NCBI GenBank assembly: GCA_033239005.1
Contig: BSQZ01000034.1
Location: 3,350,001 to 3,414,000 of the forward strand
Origin: Lamellibrachia satsuma
Taxonomy: Eukaryota; Annelida; Polychaeta; Sabellida; Siboglinidae
DNA length: 64,000 nt
Direction of reading: 5' to 3'
Every line of letters starts with the position of its first letter. Position 1 is the stretch's first letter. This document shows positions 42,740-55,730 of the stretch, piece by piece. The position numbers were made by a program, and so were the translations under genes. The notes under the pieces are model-generated. The model was not told the DNA's origin. It made no database searches and saw nothing but the letters and a program-made list of their open reading frames with translations.

Positions 42740-43300
42740 ATGCAGCAAAAAGTGTGGATTACTATTTACAGCCGTGAAGTGAATCGATAAGGAGTCTTTA
42801 ATTTCGTAAGATTTGGTGGGTGTGCGTAGTCATAACTACTGGTGTACGTGGTCTTTGTTGGACGCGCTGATACACCTAAATAGACATCAGGCCGGCGGAT
42901 ACTTCCTGCTATAGAATGTTATTCATACAGCTGCAGACCGGCCCACCACTAATTTGCTGTTATTATTTATTCGACGAGGCCTCCCCTACATTTAGTCACC
43001 CTAACCCTAACAATAACCTTTAAGCAATGGAACGAGTTCAAGTAATTTTCCCCATCGGTGGGTATTGTGGGGCGAGATATCATTCATGGGTTATCGCTGT
43101 GCGGGGTTCCACTGTACACAGTTTATTAATAACTGTTATACACTGCGATATGCTAATGGTTGAGCATGGTAACCTTAGTAATATAATCAAGCCGTGTCTT
43201 CATGCAATATTAACAACATCGTCTTGTATGGCCCCGGTATGCGCCTAGACAAGTTTCTCACAGTGCGTACTCCATTGTCAAAGCTTGTCAAAGCAAGGCT

Positions 43301-44258
43301 TTGACAAAGGCTAACGATATTGACCCTCGCATAATTGGTATGACTGAATCATGGGCCAACATAGATATAACAGATGCTGAATTAGGACTGACAGGATATG
43401 TAATGTTTAGGAAAGATCGAATAGGAAGAAGGGGCGGGGGAGTTATTTTATATGTTAAAGAATCTATTCAGGCTTATGAAATAAAACTAGAAAGGGAAGC
43501 AGATTGCGATGAAGCTGTTTGGTGCAAAATTGTTTCAGGAAATTCAAAATTAACTATTGGATTAGTTTACCGAAGTTCAAACATAAACGAAGAGGACAAC
43601 ACAAAAATAAAAAAACGCTATAAAGGAAGTTAGTAAAGGGGAATGTATCATAATGGGAGATTTTAACCATGGACACATACAATGGAATTCTCTAGAGAGC
43701 ACAGGGATTGAGGACCAACAATTTATGTTTTTAATCCAGGATAGCTTTCTTACTCAGCACGTACTAGAACCAACCAGGGGAGAAAATGTATTAGATATAG
43801 TTTTGTCATCACAAAAAGAATTAGTGGACAATGTAAAAATATTTGAACCATTGGGTAATAGTGACCATAATCAAATACATTTTGACATCAATATAAAATC
43901 AGAAAGTAAAAATAAGAAAACGTACAAGAGAAACTTCCACAAAGGTAACAACAAAGATATGAGAAAATATTTAGCAAAGCTAGATTGGAATAACATGCTG
44001 ATGAATAAGACCGCAATTGAATGTTGGAATATTCTAAAATATGAAATTGAGAGTATCATCGATAAATTTGTTCCCTTCCAAAAACAAGGAAAACGGTGTA
44101 GAAAGAAACACTTGTCAAAAGAGGCTATTAGAAAAATAATGCTAAAACAAACTATGTGGAGGGTTTATAGGAGTACCAGAAAGGACGAAGACTATGCAAA
44201 ATACAAAGAGGCACTTAATGCAGCTACAACTGAAATCAGAGCAAAAACTAGCATGTAA
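43301..44258 (+). pseudogene. Central LINE endonuclease region, frameshifted
   Basis: Two frames, to 43633 and from 43653, carry MTESWAN, RRGGGVILYVKESIQAY, VYRSSN, GDFNHGHIQW, VLEPTRGENVLDIVLS and GNSDHNQIHF. The APE catalytic set from the Glu onward is visible; the N-terminal part is missing through truncation. Confidence 0.85.
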
Positions 44259-46100
44259 CATAAAAAATGACAGCAAGAGTTGTTATGCATATGTCAGGAG
44301 TAAACAAAACGTACAAGACAAGGTTGGACCTCTAGAAGACAGTGCTGGAAATATAATATCACAGGGGTTTTTAATGGCGGAAAACCTAAATGGTTACTTC
44401 AGTTCAGTGTTTACCAAAGAAGATATTAGTTCATTACCAGTTGCTGATGCTAAATTTCAGGGGGCTAAATATGATTATTTAGGTCCGTTAGTTGTAACTC
44501 CAGAATTGGTAGCTAAGAAAATAAAGGCAATGAAGGATAACAAATCACCGGGAGTGGATGGGATTCCTCCAAAATTACTAATGGAAACAGTAGAACAAAT
44601 CAGTATACCACTTGCAAGAGTATTCAACTTGTCATTAAAAGAGGGAGTTGTTCCGTTTGAATGGAAAGAAGCAAACATCATACCATTATTTAAAAAGGGT
44701 TCGAGAAATAAGTCAGAGAATTACAGACCAGTGAGTTTAACGTCAGTGATTTATAAATTATTAGAAAGGTTAATTAAAGACCATATGGTGGACTTCCCCG
44801 TTAAGCATAAATTATTAAATTCATCTCAACTTGGATTCCTTAAAGCGAGGTCATGCTTAACAAATATGTTATGTTTTTGGGAAGAAATCACTAAGTGGAT
44901 AGACGTGGGATCGCCAGTAGATATTATCTACTTAGCTTTTCAGAAAGCCTTTGACAAAGTGCCACATCAAAGATTACTACTTAAATTAAAAGCCCATGGT
45001 ATCAGGGATAGCATAACTGACTGGATAGAACAATGGCTGACTGACAGAAGACAACGAGTTGTAGTAGATGGAGAAGTTTCAAATTGGAAATCGGTTTTGA
45101 GTGGGGTACCTCAAGGATCAGTATTAGGACCTATATTATTCTTAATTTATATCAATGACTTGGACGACAGTATAACAAGTAACGTACTGAAATTTGCGGA
45201 TGACACAAAACTATTTAGAAAGGTTAATACTGATGGTGATAAACAACATTTACAAAACGATCTAGACAGATTAGTGAAATGGACTGAGAAATGGCAGATG
45301 TTGTTCAATTTTGGGAAATGTAAATGCCTACATACAGGACATAGGAACTTGAATGTAAACTATAAAATGGGAGATACTGTTCTGGGTACTACTGTAAAAG
45401 AAAAGGACTTAGGAGTTACAATAAGCGCTGATATGAAAGTTTCAGAGCAGTGTGGTATTGCAGCTTCAAATGGTAATCAAATTCTTGGATTGATTAGAAG
45501 AAACATAACATACAAGGGAAAAAAGTTAATTATACCTCTTTATAAAGCAATAGTTAGACCTCATTTAGAATATTGTATACAAGCATGGAGACCATATCGT
45601 AAGAAGGATATAGATACGCTTGAACGCATACAAAGGAGAACAACTAAACTGATTCCAGAACTGAGAGACCTTAGTTATGAAGAACGCCTGAAAGAATGTG
45701 GTATAACAACTCTAGAGACAAGGAGGTTAAGAGGAGATCAGATTGAAGTTTTTAAGATATTGAATGGGTATGAAAATATTGATAGAAATATGTTTTTCTC
45801 ACTCAAGAAGGATAGCAGAACTAGAGGACATGAGGTAAAATTAGTAAAGAATCAATGTAGATTGGACATCAGGAAGCACTCGTTCTCACAGAGGACAATA
45901 AATGAATGGAACAAATTGTCTACAGATTGTGTAACTGCTAGCAGCGTAAATATGTTTAAAAACAAGGTTGACACATATCTCAGGAGGGCGGGCTATAAGT
46001 TGATGAACATTGTTGGACTCTCGATAAGCCAATGGCTTCCTTGTCCACTTGCCATCTGGGCCTTTGGCTTGGATGGCAAATCTTGTTAAATCTTGTTAAA
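43317..46100 (+). mobile_element. CR1/L2-like LINE, 5'-truncated, recent insertion
   Basis: It begins inside the endonuclease domain (DIDPRIIGMTESWAN) and ends in two TCTTGTTAAA units. The flanks read continuously at 51655 (GGCTAACGTAGCGCTAG) and inverted at about 35930, so those copies are empty sites. AACG at 43313-43316 and 46099-46102 may be a short target duplication. The reverse transcriptase frame is still open for over 600 codons. Confidence 0.92.
44194..46089 (+). CDS. Central LINE reverse transcriptase, open but motif A mutated
   Basis: 631 open codons cover the whole RT and C-terminal region of a CR1/L2-group LINE ORF2, which copies element RNA into DNA at a nicked target. Visible motifs: DNKSPGVDGIPPKLL, ENYRPVSLTSVIYKLLE, GFLKARSCLTN, GVPQGSVLGPILFLIYINDL (motif B) and KFADDTKLF (motif C). 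Motif A reads IYLAFQKAFDKV where the other copies have DFQKAFDKV; the Ala replaces the metal-binding Asp, so this longest RT should be inactive. The true protein would start upstream in the endonuclease, which is in another frame. Confidence 0.88.
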   Translation: MQNTKRHLMQLQLKSEQKLACNIKNDSKSCYAYVRSKQNVQDKVGPLEDSAGNIISQGFLMAENLNGYFSSVFTKEDISSLPVADAKFQGAKYDYLGPLVVTPELVAKKIKAMKDNKSPGVDGIPPKLLMETVEQISIPLARVFNLSLKEGVVPFEWKEANIIPLFKKGSRNKSENYRPVSLTSVIYKLLERLIKDHMVDFPVKHKLLNSSQLGFLKARSCLTNMLCFWEEITKWIDVGSPVDIIYLAFQKAFDKVPHQRLLLKLKAHGIRDSITDWIEQWLTDRRQRVVVDGEVSNWKSVLSGVPQGSVLGPILFLIYINDLDDSITSNVLKFADDTKLFRKVNTDGDKQHLQNDLDRLVKWTEKWQMLFNFGKCKCLHTGHRNLNVNYKMGDTVLGTTVKEKDLGVTISADMKVSEQCGIAASNGNQILGLIRRNITYKGKKLIIPLYKAIVRPHLEYCIQAWRPYRKKDIDTLERIQRRTTKLIPELRDLSYEERLKECGITTLETRRLRGDQIEVFKILNGYENIDRNMFFSLKKDSRTRGHEVKLVKNQCRLDIRKHSFSQRTINEWNKLSTDCVTASSVNMFKNKVDTYLRRAGYKLMNIVGLSISQWLPCPLAIWAFGLDGKSC

Positions 46101-46119
46101 CGTAGCGCTAGTGTGAGTT

Positions 46120-46360
46120 TGACTGGAGATGATTGACTATTTGAGTCAAGTTGTTCAATTTCCTTGTGCGAATTGTTTACCTTTCTAGACACCAGGTGGA
46201 CGGAACCAACGACTCTTAGAGTCTCTTCCGAAAGACACAAACAAGTTGGGGTGAACGAAATTGCCCATGTTTCGAAACAGCTGTAGACTTGAACAACGGT
46301 CCACTTGATCGACAATCCGCTGTTCTAACCGCAGAGACTGCTGAGCTGGGGTAGTTCTCG
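46120..46360 (-). mobile_element. tRNA-derived SINE fragment
   Basis: Inverted counterpart of part of 35690-36070, following the LINE insertion. Confidence 0.6.
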
Positions 46361-46620
46361 GGATTCAGAAATACATTAAATGTCACATTGCAAAACTGTT
46401 TAGGGTTATCCCAAAGCGCTGAGGTGAAACAACATGCCACTAACATGACATAATTGTAGCGCACATTAATGTTAATGGGTATTCAGAGAGATGACTCGTC
46501 CTTCCTTGAAACATGGAAATGAGTCACCCTGTCGTTAAGGTACTTACACGGTTCCGTCCATGTTCTAATCAGATGGTTCAACCGGGTCATTAGTCGCCAA
46601 ACTACACAACTTAGCTGCAT

Positions 46621-46772
46621 CAACTCATATGTTGTTAACATATAATACTATTTTTTTATAAATGCACTGCATACCACAGTAATCATATATTATTCGCCTT
46701 GATAATATCTACAGTATTGTTAAGAAATCTACTTCTAGAACATAAAGGCCAGACAGCTATTATGTACTATAT

Positions 46773-46862
<90 letters not shown>

Positions 46863-47680
46863 TGGGCATGCACTAGCGTACCAGATAATATAGCTTCGGT
46901 TAATACAATCTGGCCAGTTTTGTTGTTTGCATATTATTAGTATTAAACAATTACTCTACTGTACATATTAAACACTACTGTACGCATGCAATATGGCAAA
47001 CAAATATTGTTTTCAATCCAACCCTCCCTCAGAAATATAATGGTCCATCCCTAATCCGGCTGGCATCCATCGTGGAGTGCAAACATGAATCAGACAGCTG
47101 ATACTTGGCGCCATCTATACCCAATGACTTGACTGTTGTGTCTGCCAGCAAAGTGCCACTTTAGAAATATGATGGGCACAGTCCAGGAGAACGCCTTCTC
47201 CTTCGACTACTCCGTCAAGATGTTGCGTGTTGTTCAGGCTGAGTTCGAGATAGATGTGGTTGTACAGGCCGGTATGAACGACGTAACTAATTTGCAATCG
47301 CACTGTGATATAAAATGGGACAGTCGTGCGAACGCTCTGTTGACATTCAAGGCTGCATTCACTGTTGTAATCATCAGCAAAGCCAAGTGCTACTTGTCGT
47401 CCATGACAAATGTTTACTTCATCATAACACTAGTGACCATTAACCAAAATCGGCTTGCTCTGACCATATTCCTACAGTCCAAACAATGTAACCTCAGACA
47501 GACAAACACTACCATCGCCAAGTTGCAGTAGGAGAGGGTCGACCCAGAAGTATAGAATGCATTCTTTGATTAGCGTTGTAGAGCCAACGGGCAGATTTCA
47601 GATTGAGGTGATTGAGACGAGCAAACCGGGCAATGATGGTAGACAAAAGCACCGTCCGTGAGAACGTGTTCGCTGATATA
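46621..47680. other. Spacer sequence, no supported gene
   Basis: Contains a (TA)n tract at 46779-46859. A 131-codon plus-strand frame at 47136-47531 has no recognised domain. On the opposite strand LGFADDYNSE near 47380-47410 hints at a decayed LINE RT. Confidence 0.45.
46779..46859. repeat. (TA)n microsatellite
   Basis: Pure TA run. Confidence 0.95.
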
Positions 47681-48003
47681 GCTGACACACCCAGCCAGTA
47701 TTGTGTGATTACAGTGTATCTGATATAGCTGACACACCCAGCCAGTAGTGTGTGATGGCAGTGTATCTGATATAGCTGACACACCCGGCCAGTAGTGTGT
47801 GATGGCAGTGTATCTGATATAGCTGACACACCCGGCCAGTAGTGTGTGATGGCAGTGTATCTGATATAGCTGACACACCCGGCCAGTAGTGTGTGATGGC
47901 AGTGTATCTGATATAGCTGACACACCCGGCCAGTAGTGTGTGATGACAGTGTATCTGATATAGCTGACACACCCAGCCAGTATTGTGTGATGACAGTGTA
48001 TCT
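47681..48003. repeat. 47-bp tandem repeat, seven copies
   Basis: GCTGACACAC anchors fall at 47681, 47728, 47775, 47822, 47869, 47916 and 47963, exactly 47 bp apart. Each unit has TGTGTGATGGCAGTGTATCT. Confidence 0.95.
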
Positions 48004-48059
48004 GCCGTTCGTAGATCACTTGCTGCGGGAAATGGATACACATCTTTTAGTAGCTGAGC

Positions 48060-49795
48060 ATCACTATATGGTCCAGTACCTCACAGCACGACATCGGGTG
48101 AATATGACACTAGATTCCCGTTCGAGGTCTTCCAAGACGACATGCCAGGTGATATGCGTCAGCTACAAAATGGAAGGCAAGAGGGGAGATGGTGAAAGTC
48201 GCTGAGAGGACCAACACACTCGATGACACGATACAGGACACTAATAATGTCGTGTACTTTAACATGTATGCAGCAGTCAAGATTTTAAAAGGCTGCCATC
48301 CAAAACTGTACGTTCCAGGTGGCAAGTGGACAAGGAAGCCATTGGCTTATCGAGAGTCGAACAATTTTATCATCTATATAACATAGCCTGCCCTTATCCG
48401 ATATACGTCAATTTTATTTTTAAACATATTCGTATTACTAGCATTAACACAACATTTGGTTTGACAATATTCAATTATTATTCCGTGTGTAATTTTACTA
48501 TTATCTAATTACTATTATATAGTGTAGCTATTAACGAATCGTGAATAATTTTTCCACTCAATAGTCCCGCGATTGTATTGTCGTAATCACCTAACAATCG
48601 CGTATCCGTGGCAACATGTATCGGATCACGTGCTACAATATGTTAACATGTGATCGACCGATGTTGTAACTGTGATGCTAATTTTAAGATTTTAAAAACA
48701 ACAGTAAGCTTTAGTTAATATACGGTGTATTCTTTGTTGGTATTTGACTTGACTTAAAAGCATAGGCCATAGTGACCCTTCGCTGTCCTCCTGGAAGTTG
48801 CATACCTCCATTCTGCTCTATTCATGACATGCCATTCTGCTGTCAATAGTGGGAGTCTCTTGCGCGGTCTTTGAATTCTTGTTTGTGTGCTTGCCTAACG
48901 ATGTTATCTGTTTGCATACGGCAAACATGCCCAAAACCACCGAGTCTTGAGTTGAGATGCTTATGTTGAAAAATATGCCATTTCTGGGTCTACCAAAGGT
49001 TGCCGATTCTAAGGCTATGTGTCGACTAAAATTTTTCTCCGATGAAGTGATGATCTTGCATTTGGAGAAGTTGATTTTCATACCTCGTTTCTTACTGGTA
49101 GCTCGTAGTTCTTCAGTTGAGATTTGTAACTTCTCAATGACATTGGACACAATTGTTGTGTCATCTGCATATCCGATGTTAAAGCTTAAGTTGGTATCTA
49201 GTTTGATCTCCTTGCATAAGCTCTTCATGTCTGTCACGACGAACTCCAGGAACAAACTGAACAGGATAGGTGATAACAAACAAACCTGTCTTACACATAT
49301 TTCCACACTGAACCATTTTGTCAGTTGACAATTGATGACAACTGCACTTGTAACATTATCATGCACAGCTTCAATTAGTGATGTAATCTTGAGATCCACC
49401 CTAGTATACCTCAACATCTTCCACAATGCCCCTCTTCAGATAGTATAAAATCCAGCCTTGAAGTTAAAAAAATTATGTGCAACGGGGCCTGGTGCTCGTT
49501 TGCTTTTTCCGTGAACTGTGTTGGTACGATCATTTATTTATCACTCATTCGATCGACGTTTGATTGCTACGTTATCCACCAGAGACACCGGTGGTCATTC
49601 CGGGAAGATGTTGCTGCCTGTCTCATACACGGACTTGGCAAGTCGCAAACTGTCAAGTAAGTCACGTCAAGGGTCAAGCCAATTACCTCGAAGTCCTAGT
49701 CAAGTCATCTCTCAGAATTCCAAGTCAATTCCCGAATCACCAGGATTTACCTATCGCCACGATTATTGTGGTACTCGTTGGCAGTACTTTAGGCA
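48060..49795. repeat. Segment X, copy 2 of a direct repeat
   Basis: Near-identical to 39049-40797. It joins the right arm directly, as copy 1 joins R1. Confidence 0.9.
48818..49426 (-). pseudogene. Non-LTR reverse transcriptase fragment in segment X copy 2
   Basis: Same 202-codon fragment as 39809-40417, with YADD intact and a handful of residue differences. Confidence 0.75.
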
Positions 49796-51589
49796 GATGC
49801 TGCCTCGCCACAATATTAGCCAATCATTATAAGTACTAATCATTGTCTCCGGTGCGGCCTGCCATAACAACACGGTAACATTGTACGCACGTTACAAGCT
49901 TGCAAGTCAAGTCTCAAGTCAATGACATCCAAGTCTAAGTCAAGTTTCAAGTCATGAAAATGGGCGATTCGAGTGAACTGTCGCATGCGTCAACAAACAC
50001 AAACATAAATATTGTCTCAACAAGTCATTCACGAACACACATTAGATCCACACCCTGCCTTATCATCTGACGACATTCCATCTTTACTGCATTCGACGCG
50101 ATGACAGCTGCTTATTAAACTGAATGATCGCCCTTATCAAACTTAGTATTATATTCACGGTTCAGTACGAAAGTTCGTCTGAACAACTTCGATGTATTAA
50201 CAGTGAGCTCACTGGAAATCACCGGCGTGGTGCCATTGTTGCTAAACTTGATAACATTGACTCGAGCAGTGCTTGAATAGCGCAGGCATTTCAATGTAGC
50301 AGTCGACTTTCAAACAGACTAACTGTAAACATATACATCAGGTGTCGTTATTCGTTCACGTTTGTGACGGAGTGTACAACATTTGTGACGGAGTGTACAA
50401 TGTTTGTGACGGAGTGTACAACGATATTCGTTGGGGTTAAGAAATGCACGTTTACGTAGCATTGCCCTTGAGTTTGGGCCATTGTGACTTTGAATGTTAC
50501 AACATTTGGCACTGATATAAATAATGCCAGTTGTACGGTATAGGTAGAGACAAATGTACGTCGATCAAAGGCAGATCAATGTGAAATATAACGTTTTTCA
50601 TAGGACGATTTTTGGCCCTGTCCTATTCACGTTTTATAGAATCTCCCATGACATATATACTGCAGCAATGAAGACTACAATTTGAAATATGACATCTTTA
50701 CATTTAAATGAACTATGAGATGCAAACATTCAGGGAATTTGGGCACTTTATTTACACAAAGTTCCTGAATTAATCAATAAAAGTTGCCCGACGTCTGAGC
50801 CCAACACTAGTTACATACAGACTTGATCCTGTGTTTTATGTTCACTTGGCACAAAACGTGATTAACTTATGCCTGGGGACTCACACCTGTAGTAGTGGTG
50901 CTCTGTTGCCCCAGTAGTACGTAATTTCGACCAACATAAACGACATGCAAAAGCAGGAAGACGAATATTGCTTGTACTGCAAATTGTCACACGGGATGGA
51001 TGCCGTAAAACTTAGGCTTTCTTCCTATAATTACAAGCTTCGTGTCCCAAAACAAATGTCGCAGATATGAATGCAGCAAAAATTGTGGATTAATATTGAC
51101 AGCCGTGAAGTGAATCGATAAGGAGTCTTTAATTTTGTAAGATTTAGTGGGTGTGCGTAGTCATAACTACTGGTGTAAGTGGTCTTTGTTGGACGCGCTG
51201 ATACACCTAAATAGACACCAGGCCGGCGGATACTTCCTGTTGTAGAATGTTATTCATACAGCTGCAGACCGGCCCACCACTAATTTGCTGTTATTATTTA
51301 TTCGACGAGGCCTCCCCTACATTTAGTCACCCTAACCTAACAATAACCTTTACGCAATGGAACGAGTTCAAGTAATTTTCCCCATCGGTGGGTATTGTGG
51401 GGCGAGATATCATTGATGGGTTATCGCTGTGCGGGGTTCCACTGTACACAGTTTATTAGTAACTGTTGTACACGGCGATATGCTAATGGTTAAGCATGGT
51501 AACCTTAGTAATATAATCAAGCCGTGTCTTCATGCAATATTAACAACATCGTCTTGTATGGCGCCGGTATCCGCCTAGACAAGTTTCTC

Positions 51590-51940
51590 ACAGTGCGTAC
51601 TCCATTGTCAAAGCTTGTCAAAGCAAGGCTTTGACAAAGCAAGGCTTTGACAAAGGCTAACGTAGCGCTAGTGTGAGTTTGACTTGAGATGATTGACTAT
51701 TTGAGTGAAGTTGTTCAATTTCCTTGTGCGAATTGTTTACCTTCCTAGACACCAGGTGGACGGAACCAACGACTCTTAGAGTCTCTTCCGAAAGACACAA
51801 ACAAGTTGGGGTGAACGAAATTGCCCATGTTTCGAAACAGCTGTAGATTTGAACAACGGTCCACTTGATCGACAGTCCGCTGTTCTAACCGCAGAGACTG
51901 CTGAGCTGGGGTAGTTCTCGGGATTCAGAAATACATTAAA
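51590..51940 (-). mobile_element. tRNA-derived SINE (GGCGCCATA-tail family)
   Basis: Inverted counterpart of 35690-36070. It includes the empty target site of the central LINE at about 51655. Confidence 0.7.
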
Positions 51941-53337
51941 TGTCACATTGCGAAACTTTTTAGAGTTATCCCAAAACGCTGAGCTGAAACAACATGCCAC
52001 TAACATGACATAATTGTAGCGCACATTATTGTTAATGGGTATTCAGAGTGATGAGTCGTCCTTCCTTGAAACACCTTGAGTCACCATGTCGTTAAGGTAC
52101 TTACACTGTTCCGTCCATGTGGTACATGTTCTGATCAGATGGTTCAACCGGGTCATTAGTCGCCAAACTACACCGCTTCGATGCATTAACTCATAACTCA
52201 CGTATGTATCAAAGGGGTTCATAGTTTGTCGAAGGTGTTAATGATTATTAACTTACAGTACATAAATGTGTGACTCGCTCATTACGGCACTGTTGCTTTT
52301 TAATAATGTATGGATAACATAACAGTTTAAACATTTAGTTTAATTTAATTGTATTAGTAACGCATTACTTCATGCATTAACTGTTTTATTATTAACATAT
52401 GATAACATCTACATGTATATCAAACTGTGTAAAGCTTAATAAGGGTAGACATTTTGTTAGTAACTGTTGCACATGGCGATGTACTAATGGTTGAGCTTGG
52501 TAATCCTGTAGTTATATAATCAAGCATTGTCGTTATATAATATTAGCAACATCGTCTTGTATGGCGCCGTTACCCGCCTAAACAAAGTTCTCACGGTGCG
52601 TACTCCATTGTCAAAGCAATATTTAGATGGTTCAACTGGGCCATTGGTCGCCAAACTACGCTGCTTCTATGTATTAGCGCACGACTTCACATATTTATTA
52701 ACGGATTTTCAGGATTTTCATGTTTTGTCGTATGAGTTGATTACTATTAACTTATCTCGTTACGGGACTGTTGTTGTTTAATAATGTATGGATAACATAA
52801 CAGTTTAAACATATTTATTTTAATTTAACTGTATCAGTAACGCATAACAACATCTACATGTATAGCAAACGGTGTGAAGCTTAATAAAAAAGACTAATAC
52901 CTTCACCACTGATCACGACCGATACGGATGCAGTGCTGACATCCAGATGTATAATCTTAAAACAGGTTAGTGACGTCACAAGCTTCAAACAGGCTACAAG
53001 CTTAGCGGTGGTAAGAGTTTGGAATGGGAGTGGGCCTCATGCAGGAAAGTGCCTTAAGACTCATGACGTTAGTGATGCATCTGATCAGTGGAATTGTGCC
53101 AGGACAAGACGTATTCAGGAAGATAATATATGCGGGCGAATTGTCAGTGGTGGCAAATAGAAAGGAAGAACGTCGTAAGACACTGCAATAATGACATAAA
53201 CATATTTGAAAGCATGACGACCACTGAATGAACCTAGAGTAAACCACGGTAAAGTGGCTAGAAGAACACGACGTGTACCTACAGATAGTGACCGACGGAA
53301 AGAAAATAAAGTAAGCAAATGTATTGGGGAAACCTTG

Positions 53338-53645
53338 TAATAACGGAGGGAGTAGCTAGCAGGGATGTACACGGGAGGGTGCAAGAAGGAGGGAGTAGTT
53401 AGCAGGGATGTACATGGGAGGGTGCAAGAAGGAGGGAGTAGCTAGCAGGGATGTACACGGGATGGTGCAAGAAGGAGGGAGTAGCTAGCAGGGATGTACA
53501 TGGGAGGGTGCAAGAAGGACGGAGTAGCTAGCAGGGATGCACATGGGAAGGTGCAAGAAGGAGGGAGTAGCTAGCAGGGATGTATATGGGAGGATGCAAG
53601 AAGGAGGGAGTAGCTAGCAGGGATGCACATGGGAGGATGCAAGAA
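53338..53645. repeat. 43-bp minisatellite, seven copies
   Basis: Unit GTAGCTAGCAGGGATGTACA followed by GGGAGGGTGCAAGAAGGAG. It is the expanded counterpart of the three-copy array at 34150. Confidence 0.92.
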
Positions 53646-54639
53646 AGAGCCGCAACACGGAGTGTGGAAGACATTATGTGTGACAAAAGGGTGAAACAAC
53701 AACTAAATTGACAAGTGTATGAAGCATATGTAGTACTGGAGTGTGTATGGGTTGAGAACAATTGCACTTGCAGAGTAAGGGAGAAGCTACTTGTAGCAGA
53801 GAATAACTGGATTGGGAGAATATGTAGAGCGAAACGAGAAGACCGGAAGTGAATGGTGTTATTACGAGAAAACATTGGAATGAAGAAACGTTTCAAAAGG
53901 ATGTTCTGACCAATCTGCGACGCGCAGGACGCATGAATGAATGAGGAGAGATTGATAAAGAGAGCATCAGTGCAGGAAATGCCAACCTGGTTGCATATAA
54001 TTCTGCGAACATCTCAATGCACTGGAGCTCCTTTTGCTACAGGAATTGTGCAGGCTAATTGTACTAAGACGTACAGGCTTGGAGACACCACTTGGTCGCT
54101 TACTTTGACTGCTACCGAGTCGGGACAATCACTCGACAAATGTCTCCAGTCGGCTATTTTATACGGCAAACCGTGAACAGCTGTCGAAGCCAATTAAATA
54201 CCAATACGCTATACATAATTCTTGGTAGCCTGGCTATTTCATTGAAATATCTTAATTTAATCTTAATAACAGTGCGGGGCTTATCAAGTTTTGAATACCA
54301 AAATAGCGCAGACACGCGGAAAGTTGTATATGTAATTACAGGAATAGCGCGTGTAGCGATGTAATCATTGGTGGTCTGATACACGCTTATTATATATTAG
54401 TCAGATAGCAGTCAACACACAACATAACACCAACTACTGATCTACATATTTATTCGACGAGGCCTACCCCTCATTTCCCCATATACAAAATACTGAATTG
54501 AATTATTTATGTTTTTATTAGGGTAATCATCATGCGGGGTGAAACTAACTGTATCAATTTCGTTAGTCGTTGTCATGATATCGATTGTAGCTAGCAACAT
54601 TGTAGTAATATAATCAAGCCGTGTCTTCATAGAAAAATA

Positions 54640-55015
54640 ATAACGTCGTCTTATATGGCGCCGATATCCGCGTAAACAAGGCGTTCGTTGTGCTTACTCC
54701 ATTGTCAAGGCGAGTCTTTGGCAGCTGCTAATGCAGCATCCCTTTGGGTTTTGGTGGATTGAGACCATTGACTTTGTGAGTCAATGCAGATTTTTGCATT
54801 TCTTTGTATGAAATCGTGCACCTCCCCAGGCGTAAACACCAGTTGGAAGGGACGAATCGCTTTGAGTGTCTCTTCCGAAAGACGCGGACAATGTGGGGTG
54901 AAACAAATTGCCCAAGTTTCGAATCGGCAGTAGGTAGACTCGAACCCCGATGTTCGGGGTTGTGACCGCAACGACCCGAGTTATAATGAAGCCCCATTGA
55001 GCCAACCGGGTGATT
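54640..55015 (-). mobile_element. tRNA-derived SINE (GGCGCCATA-tail family)
   Basis: Inverted counterpart of 32885-33250 with the same head, body and tail. Confidence 0.7.
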
Positions 55016-55037
55016 TGCCGCCAAATTACGTTACTTC

Positions 55038-55040
<3 letters not shown>

Positions 55041-55081
<41 letters not shown>

Positions 55082-55103
55082 GCGTGTGCGTGTGCGTGTG
55101 CGT

Positions 55104-55134
<31 letters not shown>

Positions 55135-55162
55135 CGTGTTTGTGCGTGTTTGTGTGTGTGAG
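55041..55162. repeat. (TG)n microsatellite with GTGC interruptions
   Basis: Dinucleotide run; right-arm counterpart of the CA tract at 32706. Confidence 0.95.
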
Positions 55163-55501
55163 TGTGCGATAACTTGCCTTTGGCCTATTGTCTAGTCCTT
55201 GCCAAACTAAATATAGCACATGATAAACAGGACAGTAGCCAGAAGTTTGAAAGATGTTTCATATTTTGTCGATAGCGTTAACGCGTCGCGCAGCATTAAG
55301 TTGCATTAAACCGAAATGCATGGCTATTCACAGATCAAAGCATATATGCATGTTCGTTAAGCTGTATGATTCTTACTAAGAGATGCCTAAACCTTTACCA
55401 TTAATCGCGACTGACACGACTACTTGTTTAGCAGTGGAGGCTTAGCTTTGTATCGATGTTTGGTACCCAGGGAAAATACATAATTTCTAGGACATGTTAT
55501 G

Positions 55502-55730
<229 letters not shown>

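Larger units (their letters stand above)
40797..46620. repeat. Partial third copy of the arm (R1), split by a LINE
   Basis: It corresponds to the start of the right arm (49795-52190) and, inverted, to the left arm. It carries an extra LINE at 43317-46100. Together with segment X it forms a tandem duplication of the X-plus-arm unit. Confidence 0.8.

Noticed and set aside
47136..47531. 131-codon plus-strand open frame
   Set aside because: No recognised domain, no paralogue in the window, and the opposite strand shows a possible decayed RT motif; more likely an antisense frame of an old LINE.
47681..48003. CRISPR-like regular array
   Set aside because: The whole 47-bp unit is repeated without unique spacers, and the DNA is eukaryotic; it is a minisatellite.
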